A stretch of 64,000 nucleotides of DNA from Betaproteobacteria bacterium (GCA_016704535.1 JADIZZ010000004.1:372001-436000); one strand, 5' to 3'; positions 35,671 to 45,090 are shown, counted from the stretch's first letter. Notes: generated by a model not told the origin, from the letters alone. Numbers and translations are program-made.

Positions 35671-36969
35671 TCAGGCCGCAGGCCGCGGCGGCGCAGTTTC
35701 GGCGCGGCGCAGCAGCAGGCTCAGCGCCAGCCAGTCGAGGGCACCACGCGCCGCCCAGGCCGCCGCCGCACCTTCGATGCCGTAGGCCCGCACCAGCGCC
35801 AGCAACAGGCCCAGGTAGAGCGGCAGTTCCAGCAGGTGCAGCAGCGCGGTCTGTTTCGCCAGGCCCCGGCCATGCAAGGCGGCGAACGGGATCTGCGCCG
35901 CGGCGTTGAAGGCAAAACCCAGCAGCAGGATCTGCATCGCGCGGGCGCCCTGCGCGGCAAACTCGGCGCCCATCCAGGCGTCGAGCAGCGGGCCGGCGAA
36001 CACCGCACCCAGAAGCGCCAGCGGCAGCACGCCGGCCAGGGTCAGCGTCAGCGCCTGGCGTCGCAATTCCCGGCCCGGGCCGTGACCGGTGCCCGCGCCC
36101 TGCGCCGCCGCCAGTGCCGGGAACAGCGCGCCGGACAGCGCCACCGGCAGCACCAGCAGCCGCGACACCAGCTCGAAGGGCGCGGCGTAGTAGGCCAGCG
36201 CCGCGGCCGAGAGCAGCCCGCCGATGATGAAACGGTCGACATAGACGATCACCGGCCCGACGATGTTGCTCACCGTCAGCCAGCCGCCCATGTGCAGCAG
36301 CGGCTGCAGCCAGCGCCGCTGCGCCAGCGCCACGGAGAGCCGCAGCGAAGCCGTGCAGGGCCACCAGTGCGCCGCAAGCAAGAGCCAGCGCGTCAGCACC
36401 ATGGCCAACAAAGCAGCGTCCAGGCGCGGCGTGAACCACGCGCTGATGCAGGGCGCCACGAACAGCAACACCCCGGCCGGCGTGCGGATGGCGGTGAGCA
36501 GCTTGAAGCGCTGGAAACCTTCGAGGATGCCGCGCAGCGCCGCCGTGCCCACGGTGGGCGGGATGCCGAAGGCGATGACCAGCAACCCGAGCGCCGCCTC
36601 GTCGCGCAGCCCGGCGTCGTCGCGCGTGATCCAGGCACCGGCCCACCAGGCCAGGGCCGCCACGAGCAGCCCGCCGACCAGACCGGCCGCACCGGCCAGC
36701 GCGGTGCCCGTGGAGCACAGCGCCGGCAAGTCCGCCGCCGTCGGCCGGCCGACCCGTTCGGCCACCAGTTTGGTCAGTGCCCGCCCGAGGCCGAAGTCGA
36801 AGAGGCCGAAGTAACCGATCAGCACCCAGCCCAGCGTCAGCAGACCGAAGCGCTCCGTGCCGAGGCGCTGCGCCAGGTAAGGCATGGCCGCTGCGGCGGC
36901 CAGCAGCGGCAATACGGTGCCCAGCAGGTTCCATCCGGCGTTGGCAAGGACCTGGCGGAAGCCCGTCAT
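35671..36969 (-). CDS. Wzx-like polysaccharide flippase
   Basis: 432-residue, Ala/Leu-rich membrane protein with about 12 predicted transmembrane helices. It has the MATE/PST-superfamily N-terminus (AGWNLLGTVLPLLAAAAAMP-YLAQRLGTERFGLLTLGWVL) and internal FGLFDFGLGRALTKLVAE. Such proteins move undecaprenyl-linked repeat units across the inner membrane. No Wzy-like polymerase or Wzz-like length regulator is seen in this window, so polymerisation genes, if needed, lie elsewhere. Confidence 0.85.
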   Translation of the reverse strand: MTGFRQVLANAGWNLLGTVLPLLAAAAAMPYLAQRLGTERFGLLTLGWVLIGYFGLFDFGLGRALTKLVAERVGRPTAADLPALCSTGTALAGAAGLVGGLLVAALAWWAGAWITRDDAGLRDEAALGLLVIAFGIPPTVGTAALRGILEGFQRFKLLTAIRTPAGVLLFVAPCISAWFTPRLDAALLAMVLTRWLLLAAHWWPCTASLRLSVALAQRRWLQPLLHMGGWLTVSNIVGPVIVYVDRFIIGGLLSAAALAYYAAPFELVSRLLVLPVALSGALFPALAAAQGAGTGHGPGRELRRQALTLTLAGVLPLALLGAVFAGPLLDAWMGAEFAAQGARAMQILLLGFAFNAAAQIPFAALHGRGLAKQTALLHLLELPLYLGLLLALVRAYGIEGAAAAWAARGALDWLALSLLLRRAETAPPRPAA

Positions 36970-36987
36970 GGCGCAGGCGGGCGGGCT

Positions 36988-38094
36988 TCAGCCGCCGGCC
37001 TGCACGATGGCGCTGCGTAGCGCTGCGACGACGGTGTCCTGGTCGGACGCAGTGAGGTCGGCGCTCATCGGCAAGCTCAGCACGCGTTCGGCCAGACCGC
37101 GGGAGACTTCGCAGCACTCTGGGCAGCAATGCGCCGCGTAGGCCGGTTGCAGATTCAGCGGCTTGGGGTAATGCACGGCCGTGGGCACGCCGGCGGCGGT
37201 GAGCGCAGCCTGCCCCGCAGCGCGGTGTTCAACCATCACAGTGAGCTGCGCGTAGACCGAGTTGCGGTCGGGCCGCACCGTCACCTGCGTGAGGCCCGGC
37301 ACGTCGGCCAGCAGGCGCTGGTAGCGCGCACCGATCTCGGCGCGGCGCCGCAGTTCCCACTCGAAACGCTCCAGCTTGGCCAGCACCACGGCGCATTGCA
37401 GCGTGTCCATGCGCCCGCCCACGCCCAGCCGGGTGTGGGTGTAGCGCGCGCTCTGGCCGTGCACGCGGATCTCGCGCGCTGCCTGCGCCAGGCAGTCGTC
37501 GTCGGTGAAGAGCGCGCCGCCGTCGCCATAGCAGCCCAGCGGCTTGCTCGGGAAGAAGCTGGTGGCGCCGAAGGTGCTGAGTGCACACGAACGGCGGCCC
37601 TGGTAGAGCGCGCCGAAACTCTGTGCAGCGTCCTCGATGACCGCCAGCCCATGTTTCGCGGCGATGGCGTTGATCTCGTCCATGTCGGCCACCTGGCCGT
37701 ACAGGCTCACCGGCATGATGGCCCGCGTACGCGGCGTGATCTCGGCCTCGATCAGCTTCGCGTCGATGTTGCAGGTGTCGGGCTCGACGTCGACGAACAC
37801 CGGCTCCAGCCCGGCCAGCAGGATGGTCTCGGCGGTCGCCGCGAAGGTGAAGGGCGTTGTGATGACCTCGTCGCCGCGTTTCAGGTCCAGCGCCATGAGC
37901 GCGATCAGCAGCGCCTCGGTGCCGCTGGCCACGGTGATGCAGTGTCGGCTGCCGGTGAAGGCGGAGAGCTTCGCTTCCAGCTCCTGCACCTCGGGCCCCA
38001 TGATGTACTGGCCGTGGTCGAGCACACGCTGGATACGCGCGTCGATGCTGGGCTTCAGCGCCGCGTACTGCGCTTTCAGATCGGTGAATTGCAT
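36988..38094 (-). CDS. DegT-family aminotransferase, WbpE-like
   Basis: 368-residue PLP enzyme: MQFTDLKAQYAALKPSIDAR, VASGTEALLIALMALDLKRG, VIEDAAQSFGALYQGR and the Schiff-base Lys in ATSFFPSKPLGCYGDGGALF. The N-terminus and Lys motif match WbpE/WlbC, which transaminate UDP-2-acetamido-3-keto-glucuronic acid. Adjacent WbpD- and WbpB-like genes make the assignment strong. ATG 38094 is chosen because it gives the family's usual start; upstream in-frame sequence is not conserved. Confidence 0.88.
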   Translation of the reverse strand: MQFTDLKAQYAALKPSIDARIQRVLDHGQYIMGPEVQELEAKLSAFTGSRHCITVASGTEALLIALMALDLKRGDEVITTPFTFAATAETILLAGLEPVFVDVEPDTCNIDAKLIEAEITPRTRAIMPVSLYGQVADMDEINAIAAKHGLAVIEDAAQSFGALYQGRRSCALSTFGATSFFPSKPLGCYGDGGALFTDDDCLAQAAREIRVHGQSARYTHTRLGVGGRMDTLQCAVVLAKLERFEWELRRRAEIGARYQRLLADVPGLTQVTVRPDRNSVYAQLTVMVEHRAAGQAALTAAGVPTAVHYPKPLNLQPAYAAHCCPECCEVSRGLAERVLSLPMSADLTASDQDTVVAALRSAIVQAGG

Positions 38095-38128
38095 GGCGTC
38101 GAGCCGCGCTTGTACGGCAGTGTCCAGT

Positions 38129-38716
38129 TCAGGGGCAGAGCATGAGGATGTCGTGGGCGAGCCGGTAGCGCTCACCGGTGGCCGGGCAGGTGGCGTGCAG
38201 CACCTCGCCGCGGCAGTGGCCGGGCAGGTCCAGGCGTTCGCCATGGCGGCTCATCCAGCCCATGCGCCGTGCCGGCACACCCGCCACCAGCGCGTAGGGC
38301 AGCACGTCGCGGCTGACCACGGCCCCGGCGCCGACGAAGGCGTACTCGCCGATCGTGACCCCGCAGACGATGGTGCAGTTGGCCCCCAACGTGGCGCCTC
38401 GCTGGACCAGCGTGCGCCGGTACTCGTGCTTGCGCACCACCGCCGCGCGCGGGTTCATCACGTTGGTGAAGACCATGCTGGGGCCGCAGAACACGTCGTC
38501 TTCCAGCGTCACCGCGTCGTAGACCGACACGTTGTTCTGGATCTTCACGTTGCTGCCGATGTGCACGTCGTTGCCGACGAACACCCCCTGCCCCAACGAG
38601 CAGTTCGCGCCGATGCGCGCGCCGGCGCTGACGTGCACCCAGTGCCAGACGCGGGTGCCTTCGCCGAGTTGCGCACCTTCGTCGACGATGGCGGTGGGGT
38701 GGATGTTCACGGCCAT
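38129..38716 (-). CDS. WbpD/WlbB-type N-acetyltransferase
   Basis: 195-residue left-handed beta-helix acetyltransferase. The hexapeptide series runs from HPTAIVDEGAQLGEGTRVWH to GVTIGEYAFVGAGAVVSRDV, with the catalytic-type NVMNPRAAVVRKHEYRRTLV loop and a C-terminal CHCRGEVL-like Cys pair. The family acetylates the 3-amino group of UDP-2-acetamido-3-amino-glucuronic acid. Its start overlaps the WbpB stop in TGATG. Confidence 0.88.
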   Translation of the reverse strand: MAVNIHPTAIVDEGAQLGEGTRVWHWVHVSAGARIGANCSLGQGVFVGNDVHIGSNVKIQNNVSVYDAVTLEDDVFCGPSMVFTNVMNPRAAVVRKHEYRRTLVQRGATLGANCTIVCGVTIGEYAFVGAGAVVSRDVLPYALVAGVPARRMGWMSRHGERLDLPGHCRGEVLHATCPATGERYRLAHDILMLCP

Positions 38717-39786
38717 CAGAACACCAGCGGCAAGCCGACACGCACGCCGTCGCGCGCGCTGCGGTAGGCGGCCAGCACCACTTCCAGCGAACGCAGGCCG
38801 CTGTAGCCATCCACTTCAGCGTGCTGCTCGCCGCGCAGCGTGCCGATGACGTTGTCGTAGTAGAGCGGGTGGCCGGGGCCGTACACCGACGGGGTGCTGT
38901 AGCTGGCCGACTTCACGGCCTCGTCCTCGGGCCGCGCCTCGTCGAATTCCCAGTGCTGGATCTGGTTCACCGCCACGCCGCCGATGCGCACCGTGCCGCG
39001 TTCACCCAGGATGGTGATGCTGCCTTCGAAGTTCTTGCCGTGCGTGAGCATCGTGACGTTGATGCTGGCCAGCCCGCCCTTGCGAAGGCGCAGGCTCATC
39101 ACGCCGGTGTCTTCGGCCTCGATGTCGCGCGCCAGTGTGGCGGTGTAGGCGTGCACGTTGTCCACCGGGCCCACCAGCCAGTCGAGCATGTCGACGTAGT
39201 GGCTGGCCTGGTTGAGGAAGGCGCCGCCGTCCAGGTCCCAGCGGCCGCGCCAGGGGGCGTCGTCGTAGTAGCTCTGCGGGCGCGTCCAGAACACGTTCAC
39301 CGTGCACATGAAGATGTGCCCGAAGCGCCCCGCCTCGATGGCCTGCTTCAGCAATTGCATCGTCGGGTTCAGCCGGTTCTGCTTGACGACGAAGAGCTTG
39401 ACGCCGGCCTCGCGGCATGTGCGCACCATCTGCATGCCCTCGTCCCACTTGGTGGCCATGGGTTTCTCGCTCAGCACGTGGCGGCCGGCGGCAGCCACGC
39501 GCATGGCCTGGCGCGGATGCAGGCCGCTGGGGGTGGCCAGCGTGACGATGTCGGCGTCGGTGCCCGTGCCGTCGGTGGCCAGCATCGCGTCCAAAGAAGC
39601 GTAGCCGGCCGCGCCGGTCTTGTTCTGGGCGGCAACCAGCGCCTCGGGGCGGTTGTCGCAGACCGCCACCAGCTGCGCGCGCGCCTCGTGCTGCCGCAGC
39701 GCCTCGAAGTGGCTGGCCGAGATACGACCGCAGCCCACCAACGCGAAGCGGATGGGGCGGCCCGTGATGGGCAGGCTGGAACTCAT
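38716..39786 (-). CDS. WbpB/WlbA-type UDP-GlcNAcA 3-dehydrogenase
   Basis: 356-residue Gfo/Idh/MocA oxidoreductase. VGCGRISASHFEAL binds NAD, LSEKPMATKWDEGMQMV holds the family EKP motif, KQNRLNPTMQLLK and NVFWTRPQSYYDDAPWRGRW are characteristic of WlbA. It oxidises UDP-GlcNAc uronic acid at C3 before WbpE transamination. First gene of the minus-strand locus, divergent from lysS with a 74-base gap that must hold both promoters. The upstream WbpA-type dehydrogenase and the WbpI epimerase are not in this window. Confidence 0.88.
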   Translation of the reverse strand: MSSSLPITGRPIRFALVGCGRISASHFEALRQHEARAQLVAVCDNRPEALVAAQNKTGAAGYASLDAMLATDGTGTDADIVTLATPSGLHPRQAMRVAAAGRHVLSEKPMATKWDEGMQMVRTCREAGVKLFVVKQNRLNPTMQLLKQAIEAGRFGHIFMCTVNVFWTRPQSYYDDAPWRGRWDLDGGAFLNQASHYVDMLDWLVGPVDNVHAYTATLARDIEAEDTGVMSLRLRKGGLASINVTMLTHGKNFEGSITILGERGTVRIGGVAVNQIQHWEFDEARPEDEAVKSASYSTPSVYGPGHPLYYDNVIGTLRGEQHAEVDGYSGLRSLEVVLAAYRSARDGVRVGLPLVF

Positions 39787-39860
39787 CGGTCGATTTTACG
39801 GCTGCGCCTAAAATTCGACCCTTTTCCCGCGCCCCACACTACAGAGCAAAGCAGCCCCGC

Positions 39861-41354
39861 ATGTCCGACGACAACCAACTCATCGCCGAACGGCGCGAAA
39901 AGCTGCAGGCCCTGCGCGCAGAGGCAGCGAAGAATGGCACGGCGGCCTTCCCCAACGACTTCAGACCGAAGCATCATGCGGCCGACCTGCACCACAAACA
40001 CGGCCAGGTGCCGAACGAAGAGCTCGAGCCGCAGGCGGTAGGCGTCGTCGTGGCCGGCCGCATGATGCTCAAGCGCGTGATGGGCAAGGCCTGCTTCGCG
40101 ACGCTGCAGGACAGCACCGGCCGCATCCAGCTCTACGTCACGCAGGACGCCGTCGGCCCCGAGGCGCTGGCCAGCTTCAAGCAGCTGGACCTGGGCGACA
40201 TCCTGGGCTGCGAAGGCACGCTTTTCCGTACCAGGACGGGTGAACTGTCGGTGAAGGCCACGCACGTGCGCCTGCTCACCAAGAGCCTGCGCCCCTTGCC
40301 CGACAAGTTCCACGGCATGGCCGACCAGGAGCAGAAGTACCGTCAGCGATACGTCGACCTGATCACCGACGAGGGCGCGCGATCGCGTTTCGTGGGGCGC
40401 AGCAAGGCCGTCAGCGCCATCCGCAGCTACATGGTCGAGCACGGCTTCCTGGAAGTGGAAACACCGATGCTGCACCCCATCCCGGGCGGCGCGAATGCCA
40501 AGCCCTTCACCACCCACCACAACGCGCTCGACCAGGAGATGTTCCTGCGCATCGCGCCCGAGCTCTACCTCAAGCGCCTGCTGGTGGGCGGCTTCGAACG
40601 CGTGTTCGAAATCAACCGCAACTTCCGCAACGAAGGCATCAGCGTCCGGCACAACCCGGAATTCACGATGATGGAGTTCTATGCGGCCTACTGGACGCAC
40701 CACGAGCTGATGGACTTCACCGAAGCCGTGCTGCGCCACGCCGCACGCTCGGCCGCGGGCACGGCGGAAATCAGCTATGCCGGCAAGCCGGTGGATCTGC
40801 ACCTGCCGTTTGCGCGCCTGAGCGTGCGCGAATCGCTGGTGGTGCACGCCGGACTGACCCATGCCGAGGCCGACGACGCCGAGCTGCTGCGCGCAAGGCT
40901 CAAGGCCGTGGGCGAGGAAGCGCCGGCGCACTGGAAGCTGCCCGAGCTGCAGTTCGGCCTGTTCGAGGCGGTGGTCGAGGAAAAGCTCTGGCAGCCCACC
41001 TTCATCATCGACTACCCCGTCGAGGTGTCGCCGCTGGCGCGTGCGTCCGACAGCAATCCGGCCATCACCGAGCGTTTCGAGCTCTTCATCACCGGGCGCG
41101 AGTACGCCAACGGTTTCAGCGAACTGAACGACGCCGAGGACCAGGCCACGCGTTTCCAATCGCAGGTGGCGAACAAGGACGCGGGCGACGAGGAGGCGAT
41201 GTACTACGACGCCGACTTCATCCGCGCGCTGGAATACGGCATGCCGCCGGCCGGCGGCTGCGGCATCGGCATCGACCGGCTGATGATGCTGATCACCGAC
41301 AGCCCGAGCATCCGCGACGTGATCCTGTTCCCGGCGCTGCGCCGGGAAGGCTGA
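39861..41354 (+). CDS. lysyl-tRNA synthetase, class II
   Basis: 497 residues. N-terminal OB-fold anticodon-binding domain (~55-165, VVVAGRMMLKRVMGKACFAT), class II motif 1 around MVEHGFLEVETPMLHPIPGG, motif 2 FERVFEINRNFRNEGISVRH-NPEFTMMEFY and motif 3 GCGIGIDRLMMLITDSPSI. Complete and typical in length. It marks the start of a mostly core-gene section and is divergent from the wbpB-like gene. Confidence 0.98.
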   Translation: MSDDNQLIAERREKLQALRAEAAKNGTAAFPNDFRPKHHAADLHHKHGQVPNEELEPQAVGVVVAGRMMLKRVMGKACFATLQDSTGRIQLYVTQDAVGPEALASFKQLDLGDILGCEGTLFRTRTGELSVKATHVRLLTKSLRPLPDKFHGMADQEQKYRQRYVDLITDEGARSRFVGRSKAVSAIRSYMVEHGFLEVETPMLHPIPGGANAKPFTTHHNALDQEMFLRIAPELYLKRLLVGGFERVFEINRNFRNEGISVRHNPEFTMMEFYAAYWTHHELMDFTEAVLRHAARSAAGTAEISYAGKPVDLHLPFARLSVRESLVVHAGLTHAEADDAELLRARLKAVGEEAPAHWKLPELQFGLFEAVVEEKLWQPTFIIDYPVEVSPLARASDSNPAITERFELFITGREYANGFSELNDAEDQATRFQSQVANKDAGDEEAMYYDADFIRALEYGMPPAGGCGIGIDRLMMLITDSPSIRDVILFPALRREG

Positions 41355-41376
41355 AGCCCGGCGCCGCATTCACGCC

Positions 41377-41943
41377 ATGAACGCCACGGCCGACCGACTG
41401 GAGACGCTGGAAGCGATCGAGGCGGCGGTGCTGCGCGAACTCGGTGCCGCGGTGCACCACAAGAGCCATCCCTGGCGCGTGGGCGTGCTGGCCACCACCG
41501 ACGGCGACATCGGCGACGCGCGCAGCGTCGTGCTGCGCGAGTGGGACGAGACGCAGCGCACGCTGCTGATCTACACCGATGCGCGCAGCCCCAAGGTCAA
41601 GCAGCTCAGCGCACACCCGCTGGGCACGCTGGTGCTGTGGTCGGAACGGCTGGGCTGGCAGCTGCGCCTGCGCGTGAAGCTGGAACTGCAGACCGCGGGC
41701 CTGGCCGTCTCTTCGCGCTGGGCACGCCTGAAGATGACGCCCGCCGCGCACGACTACCTTTCGCCGCTGCCTCCCGGCACGGCGATGGAACACCGCCACC
41801 GGCCGCCGCCGGTGCGCGAGAGCCGCAGCCACTTCGCGGTGATGGTGGCGCGTGTGCAGGCCGTCGACTGGCTGGAACTGCACGCCGACGGCCACCGCCG
41901 TGCGCGCTTCGACAGCCGCGGCGCGCGCTGGGTCGCGCCGTAA
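41377..41943 (+). CDS. pyridoxamine 5'-phosphate oxidase-family FMN protein
   Basis: 188 residues. PWRVGVLATTDGDIGDARSV-VLREWD, LLIYTDARSPKVKQL and TLVLWSERLGWQLRLRVKLE form a split-barrel FMN fold. The family includes flavin oxidases and reductases beyond PdxH; the C-terminal pyridoxal-binding motif of true PdxH is not evident, so the substrate is open. It starts 22 bases after lysS and may be co-transcribed. Confidence 0.78.
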   Translation: MNATADRLETLEAIEAAVLRELGAAVHHKSHPWRVGVLATTDGDIGDARSVVLREWDETQRTLLIYTDARSPKVKQLSAHPLGTLVLWSERLGWQLRLRVKLELQTAGLAVSSRWARLKMTPAAHDYLSPLPPGTAMEHRHRPPPVRESRSHFAVMVARVQAVDWLELHADGHRRARFDSRGARWVAP

Positions 41944-41968
41944 GTCGCCGGGGCGCCGCCGCGCGGCG

Positions 41969-42757
41969 TCAGCTGCGCCGGAAGGCCGGCTTGCGCTTGG
42001 CCAGGAAGGCGTCCATGCCCTCCACCTGGTCGGGCGTGCCGAAGAGGCTGTAGAAGAGCCGGCGCTCGTAGGTCACGCCGTCGTCCAGCCCCGTCTCGAA
42101 TGCGCGGTTGACGCAGTCCTTGGCCATCATCACGCTGGGGCCACCCAATGCGCAGATCAGCTCGCCCGCGGCCACCGCCTCGGCCAGCAGCCGGTCGGCC
42201 GGCACGACGCGGCTGACGAGCCCGGCGCGCTCGGCCTCGGCGGCGTCCATGAAACGGCCGGTGAGCACCATGTCCATGGCCTTGGCCTTGCCCACCGCTC
42301 GCGGCAGGCGCTGCGTTCCGCCGGCGCCGGGGATGATGCCGAGCTTGATCTCGGGCTGGCCGAACTTGGCGCTGTCGGCCGCGATGATGAAGTCGCACAT
42401 CATCGCCAGCTCGCAGCCCCCACCCAGGGCGAAACCGGCCACCGCCGCGATGACGGGCTTGCGCACGCGGCGCACGGTCTCCCAGTTGCGCGTGATGAAC
42501 TCGCCCTCGTACGCCTGCAGGTAGGTCTTGGTGGCCATGCCCGCGATGTCGGCGCCTGCGGCAAAGGCCTTCTCGCTGCCGGTGATGACGATGCAGCCCA
42601 CGCCGTCGTCGGCGTCGAAGGCCTGCAGCGCGGCGCCCAGCTCGTCCATCAGCGCGTCGTTCAGCGCATTCAGCTGCTTCGGGCGGTTGAGCGTGACGAG
42701 GCCGACGCGGCGTTCGCCATCGCCGCGCAGCTCGGTCAGGATCATGGAATCGCTCAC
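41969..42757 (-). CDS. enoyl-CoA hydratase
   Basis: 262 residues of the crotonase family, hydrating trans-2-enoyl-CoA in beta-oxidation. VTLNRPKQLNALNDALMDEL, FAAGADIAGM (oxyanion hole), FALGGGCELAMMCD and the catalytic Glu segment FGQPEIKLGIIPGAGGTQRL are intact, and the C-terminus ends FLAKRKPAF as in bacterial short-chain hydratases. Convergent with the oxidase-family gene. Confidence 0.94.
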   Translation of the reverse strand: MSDSMILTELRGDGERRVGLVTLNRPKQLNALNDALMDELGAALQAFDADDGVGCIVITGSEKAFAAGADIAGMATKTYLQAYEGEFITRNWETVRRVRKPVIAAVAGFALGGGCELAMMCDFIIAADSAKFGQPEIKLGIIPGAGGTQRLPRAVGKAKAMDMVLTGRFMDAAEAERAGLVSRVVPADRLLAEAVAAGELICALGGPSVMMAKDCVNRAFETGLDDGVTYERRLFYSLFGTPDQVEGMDAFLAKRKPAFRRS

Positions 42758-42873
42758 GGTCGTCTCCTCGGGATGTCGCCGGCACTATACGGCGCGGCCC
42801 GCCGGCCACTCACGTTGGCTGTAAGCTGTCAGGGTTGGGGACCGCCCCCGCCACGCCGAAGCCGGCCCACCGC

Positions 42874-43365
42874 ATGCCGACCTTGTTCCGCAAGACCGCC
42901 AAAGGGCAGACAGAGATCGAGACCCGCGCCCACCGGCTGGCGCCGCGGCTGCGCGGGCTGCTGATCCTGGTGGATGGCAAGCGCGACGCCTCGGCGCTGG
43001 CCGCACTGGTGCCGCAGCAGGCCGACGCGCTGCTGGCCGAGCTGCTGACACTGGGCTTCGTCGAGGCCCTGCCCGAAGCCGCGGCAGCGCCGGCGCTGCC
43101 GCCCAAGGCGATGGCCGAGGCCTCCGCGTCGGTCAGGCCGACTCCGATGCGCAGCGAAGACTTCGAGACCCTGCGCCGTAACGCCGTGCGCGCGCTGAAC
43201 GACGCACTGGGCCCGGCCGCTGAGACGATCGCGCTTCGCATCGAACGCACGCGGAACATGGCCGAGCTGCAGCCCCAGCTGATGCAGGGCGCACAGGCGG
43301 TGGCCAACATGCGCGGCCGTGCTGCCGCCGAGGCCTACGCGGCGAAGTTTCTGGCCCAAGAGTAA
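42874..43365 (+). CDS. hypothetical protein (163 aa)
   Basis: Starts MPTLFRKTAKGQTEIETRAH and continues with RLRGLLILVDGKRDASALAA and a helical C-terminal half (ALGPAAETIALRIERTRNMA, then LQPQLMQGAQAVANMRGRAA). The middle is Ala/Pro-rich, suggesting two small domains and a linker. No signal peptide and no recognised domain. ATG 42874 is preferred to GTG/ATG further upstream because the extension is Pro/Ala-rich and unconserved in character. Function unknown. Confidence 0.65.
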   Translation: MPTLFRKTAKGQTEIETRAHRLAPRLRGLLILVDGKRDASALAALVPQQADALLAELLTLGFVEALPEAAAAPALPPKAMAEASASVRPTPMRSEDFETLRRNAVRALNDALGPAAETIALRIERTRNMAELQPQLMQGAQAVANMRGRAAAEAYAAKFLAQE

Positions 43366-43390
43366 GGCCACACGGCAGCCGACCGACCAA

Positions 43391-43470
43391 GGCCTTGCGC
43401 GGAACCGGCTCCACCGGGCCGCTGCAGGAGCCCCCTGGGCGGGTTGACGAGCGAAGCGAGCTTGGGTGCC
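43391..43470 (-). repeat. dispersed intergenic repeat, copy B
   Basis: Read on the minus strand it runs from CACCCAAGCTCGCTTCGCTC through a C5/G5 stem region and AGCGGCCCGG to AGCCGGTTCCGCGC. The same element occurs in the other orientation at 52355-52440. Here it separates two convergent genes and ends 3 bases from the stop of the DUF3108 gene. Confidence 0.7.
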
Positions 43471-43472
43471 CT

Positions 43473-44561
43473 TCACTTTCCGCGCTCGGCCTGCTCTGGC
43501 AGGCGCTCGATCTGCAGGTCGATGTAGGTCTCGGCGTCCTGTCGCACGACGATGCGCACCGGCAGGTACTGCAGGCTGGGCGCAATCCACATCTCGGCGG
43601 TGTAGTCGCCGGGGCGCGCCGTGCGGCGCGGCCTCACGTGCACGGCATCCACCAGCCCGGCCGTGGTGTGGAGCGGCTCGCTGCCGACGACGTCGTAGAG
43701 CCAGGGCTCGACACGCCGGGGCAGCGCCAGCGGCAGCTCCACCGTCTCGCCAGGGCTCAGCCGCGCGGGCTGCACGGTGAACAGCCAGGTCAGCTGCACG
43801 AACTGGCTCACGGCGTCCTGCAGCCCCGGCGGACGCGGCAGTACGGCACCGTTGGGCAGGCGCACCGCGTCGCTGTCCATGAAGATGGTGCTGCGGCGGC
43901 GGTCGCGGAAGATGACGTCCATCTCCATGTCGTAACGCCGCGGCCACAGACCCTGGGCCGTGATGTCGCCTTCGCTGCTCTCGCGACGTGTCATCAACGG
44001 CGCGAAGGCCGGGCCGACGCTGGATTCCAGGAAGACCTGGTAGCGCGTGCCCTGGCGCAGCCATTCCACACGTGCCTGGCCTTCGACCGGGCCGCGCACG
44101 TTGCCGGTGAGGCGGTAGCTGAGCCGCGTCGACGGCGGCCATTCGACGGCCGCCGGCGCCGAGGCGGCAGCTTCGCCTGCTGCGGCAGCCGCTCCGGCGG
44201 CCGGCTGCAGGTCGGCCAGTGGCGCCAGCTCGGGCAGCACGGCCAACGGCGGCGCAGGATCGGGTGGCGGTGGCACGACGGCCATCGTCTCGGGCAGTGG
44301 CTCGGCGGCGGGCAACGCGGCCGACGCCGCCGACGCGGCCGCCAGCGCTGCCACGCGCGGCCTGGCGCGCACCATCGGCGTGGACGGCAGCACGGCCACC
44401 GGCGCCAGTTCGCGCACGAAGCTCACCTCGAAACGCGCGGGTGGGCGGCCCGCGGCGTCGACACCCAGGGGCGGCGGCAGCACGCCGTTGGCCAGCCACA
44501 GGTGCACCAGCAGGACGCCAGCGCCCAGCACCAGCAGCAAGTGAACGCGCCTTGCGTTCAC
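43473..44561 (-). CDS. DUF3108-domain exported protein
   Basis: About 362 residues. N-terminal transmembrane anchor (VHLLLVLGAGVLLVHLWLAN), a long Ala/Pro/Val-rich linker (~50-150) and a C-terminal DUF3108 domain: SYRLTGNVRGPVEGQARVEW, YQVFLESSVGPAFAP, DVIFRDRRRSTIFM and YTAEMWIAPSLQYLPVRIVV. Found widely in betaproteobacteria and probably periplasmic; role unknown. GTG 44561 is used because earlier in-frame starts fall inside the DUF3429 gene. Confidence 0.82.
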   Translation of the reverse strand: MNARRVHLLLVLGAGVLLVHLWLANGVLPPPLGVDAAGRPPARFEVSFVRELAPVAVLPSTPMVRARPRVAALAAASAASAALPAAEPLPETMAVVPPPPDPAPPLAVLPELAPLADLQPAAGAAAAAGEAAASAPAAVEWPPSTRLSYRLTGNVRGPVEGQARVEWLRQGTRYQVFLESSVGPAFAPLMTRRESSEGDITAQGLWPRRYDMEMDVIFRDRRRSTIFMDSDAVRLPNGAVLPRPPGLQDAVSQFVQLTWLFTVQPARLSPGETVELPLALPRRVEPWLYDVVGSEPLHTTAGLVDAVHVRPRRTARPGDYTAEMWIAPSLQYLPVRIVVRQDAETYIDLQIERLPEQAERGK

Positions 44562-44571
44562 GTGCGGAGTC

Positions 44572-45024
44572 TCAACTGCCGGCAGCAGCGAGGAAACAGC
44601 ACAGTGCCGCCACCGCACTGAGGCGGAACCGCAGCGTGAGCCAGCGCGCCACGCCCTCGGCGGCGTAGATGCGCCGGTCGACCGCGTAGCACGCCGCGAG
44701 CATGACGCCGTGCACCACCAGGCCGGCGCTGGGCGGCATCAGCACCGCCACCCAGGCCACCAGCGAGGGCACGACGCCCCAGGCCAGCAGCGCCAGCGGC
44801 GGCTCGGCGTGGCGGAAGGCCAGGCCCCAGTGGATGCCGCCGAGGAAGCTGACGATCACCGCCGCATAGGCCGACATCGCCAGCGTGGCGTAGCCGTGCG
44901 CGTCGTCGCGCACCAGCCAGACGAGCGCAGCGCCGAAGACGAAGGGCAGCAGCCCGGCGTGGCCCAGGCGGCGGGCCGACAGCGGCAATTCGCCCGCGGT
45001 GGAGGTGATGGCGGCGGCAGTCAT
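44572..45024 (-). CDS. DUF3429 membrane protein
   Basis: 150 residues with four to five predicted transmembrane helices (LLPFVFGAALVWLVR, AYAAVIVSFLGGIHWGLAF, LLAWGVVPSLVAWVAVLM, VHGVMLAACYAV). The FLGGIHWG motif is the family's signature. Function unknown. It lies 10 bases ahead of the DUF3108 start and is likely co-transcribed with it. Confidence 0.85.
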   Translation of the reverse strand: MTAAAITSTAGELPLSARRLGHAGLLPFVFGAALVWLVRDDAHGYATLAMSAYAAVIVSFLGGIHWGLAFRHAEPPLALLAWGVVPSLVAWVAVLMPPSAGLVVHGVMLAACYAVDRRIYAAEGVARWLTLRFRLSAVAALCCFLAAAGS

Positions 45025-45090
45025 CTCGCGATTGTCGGCCCGGGCGCCACTCGCCTGCCGCCGCAGGCCTTTGCCCGGCGCCGGTGCTGG

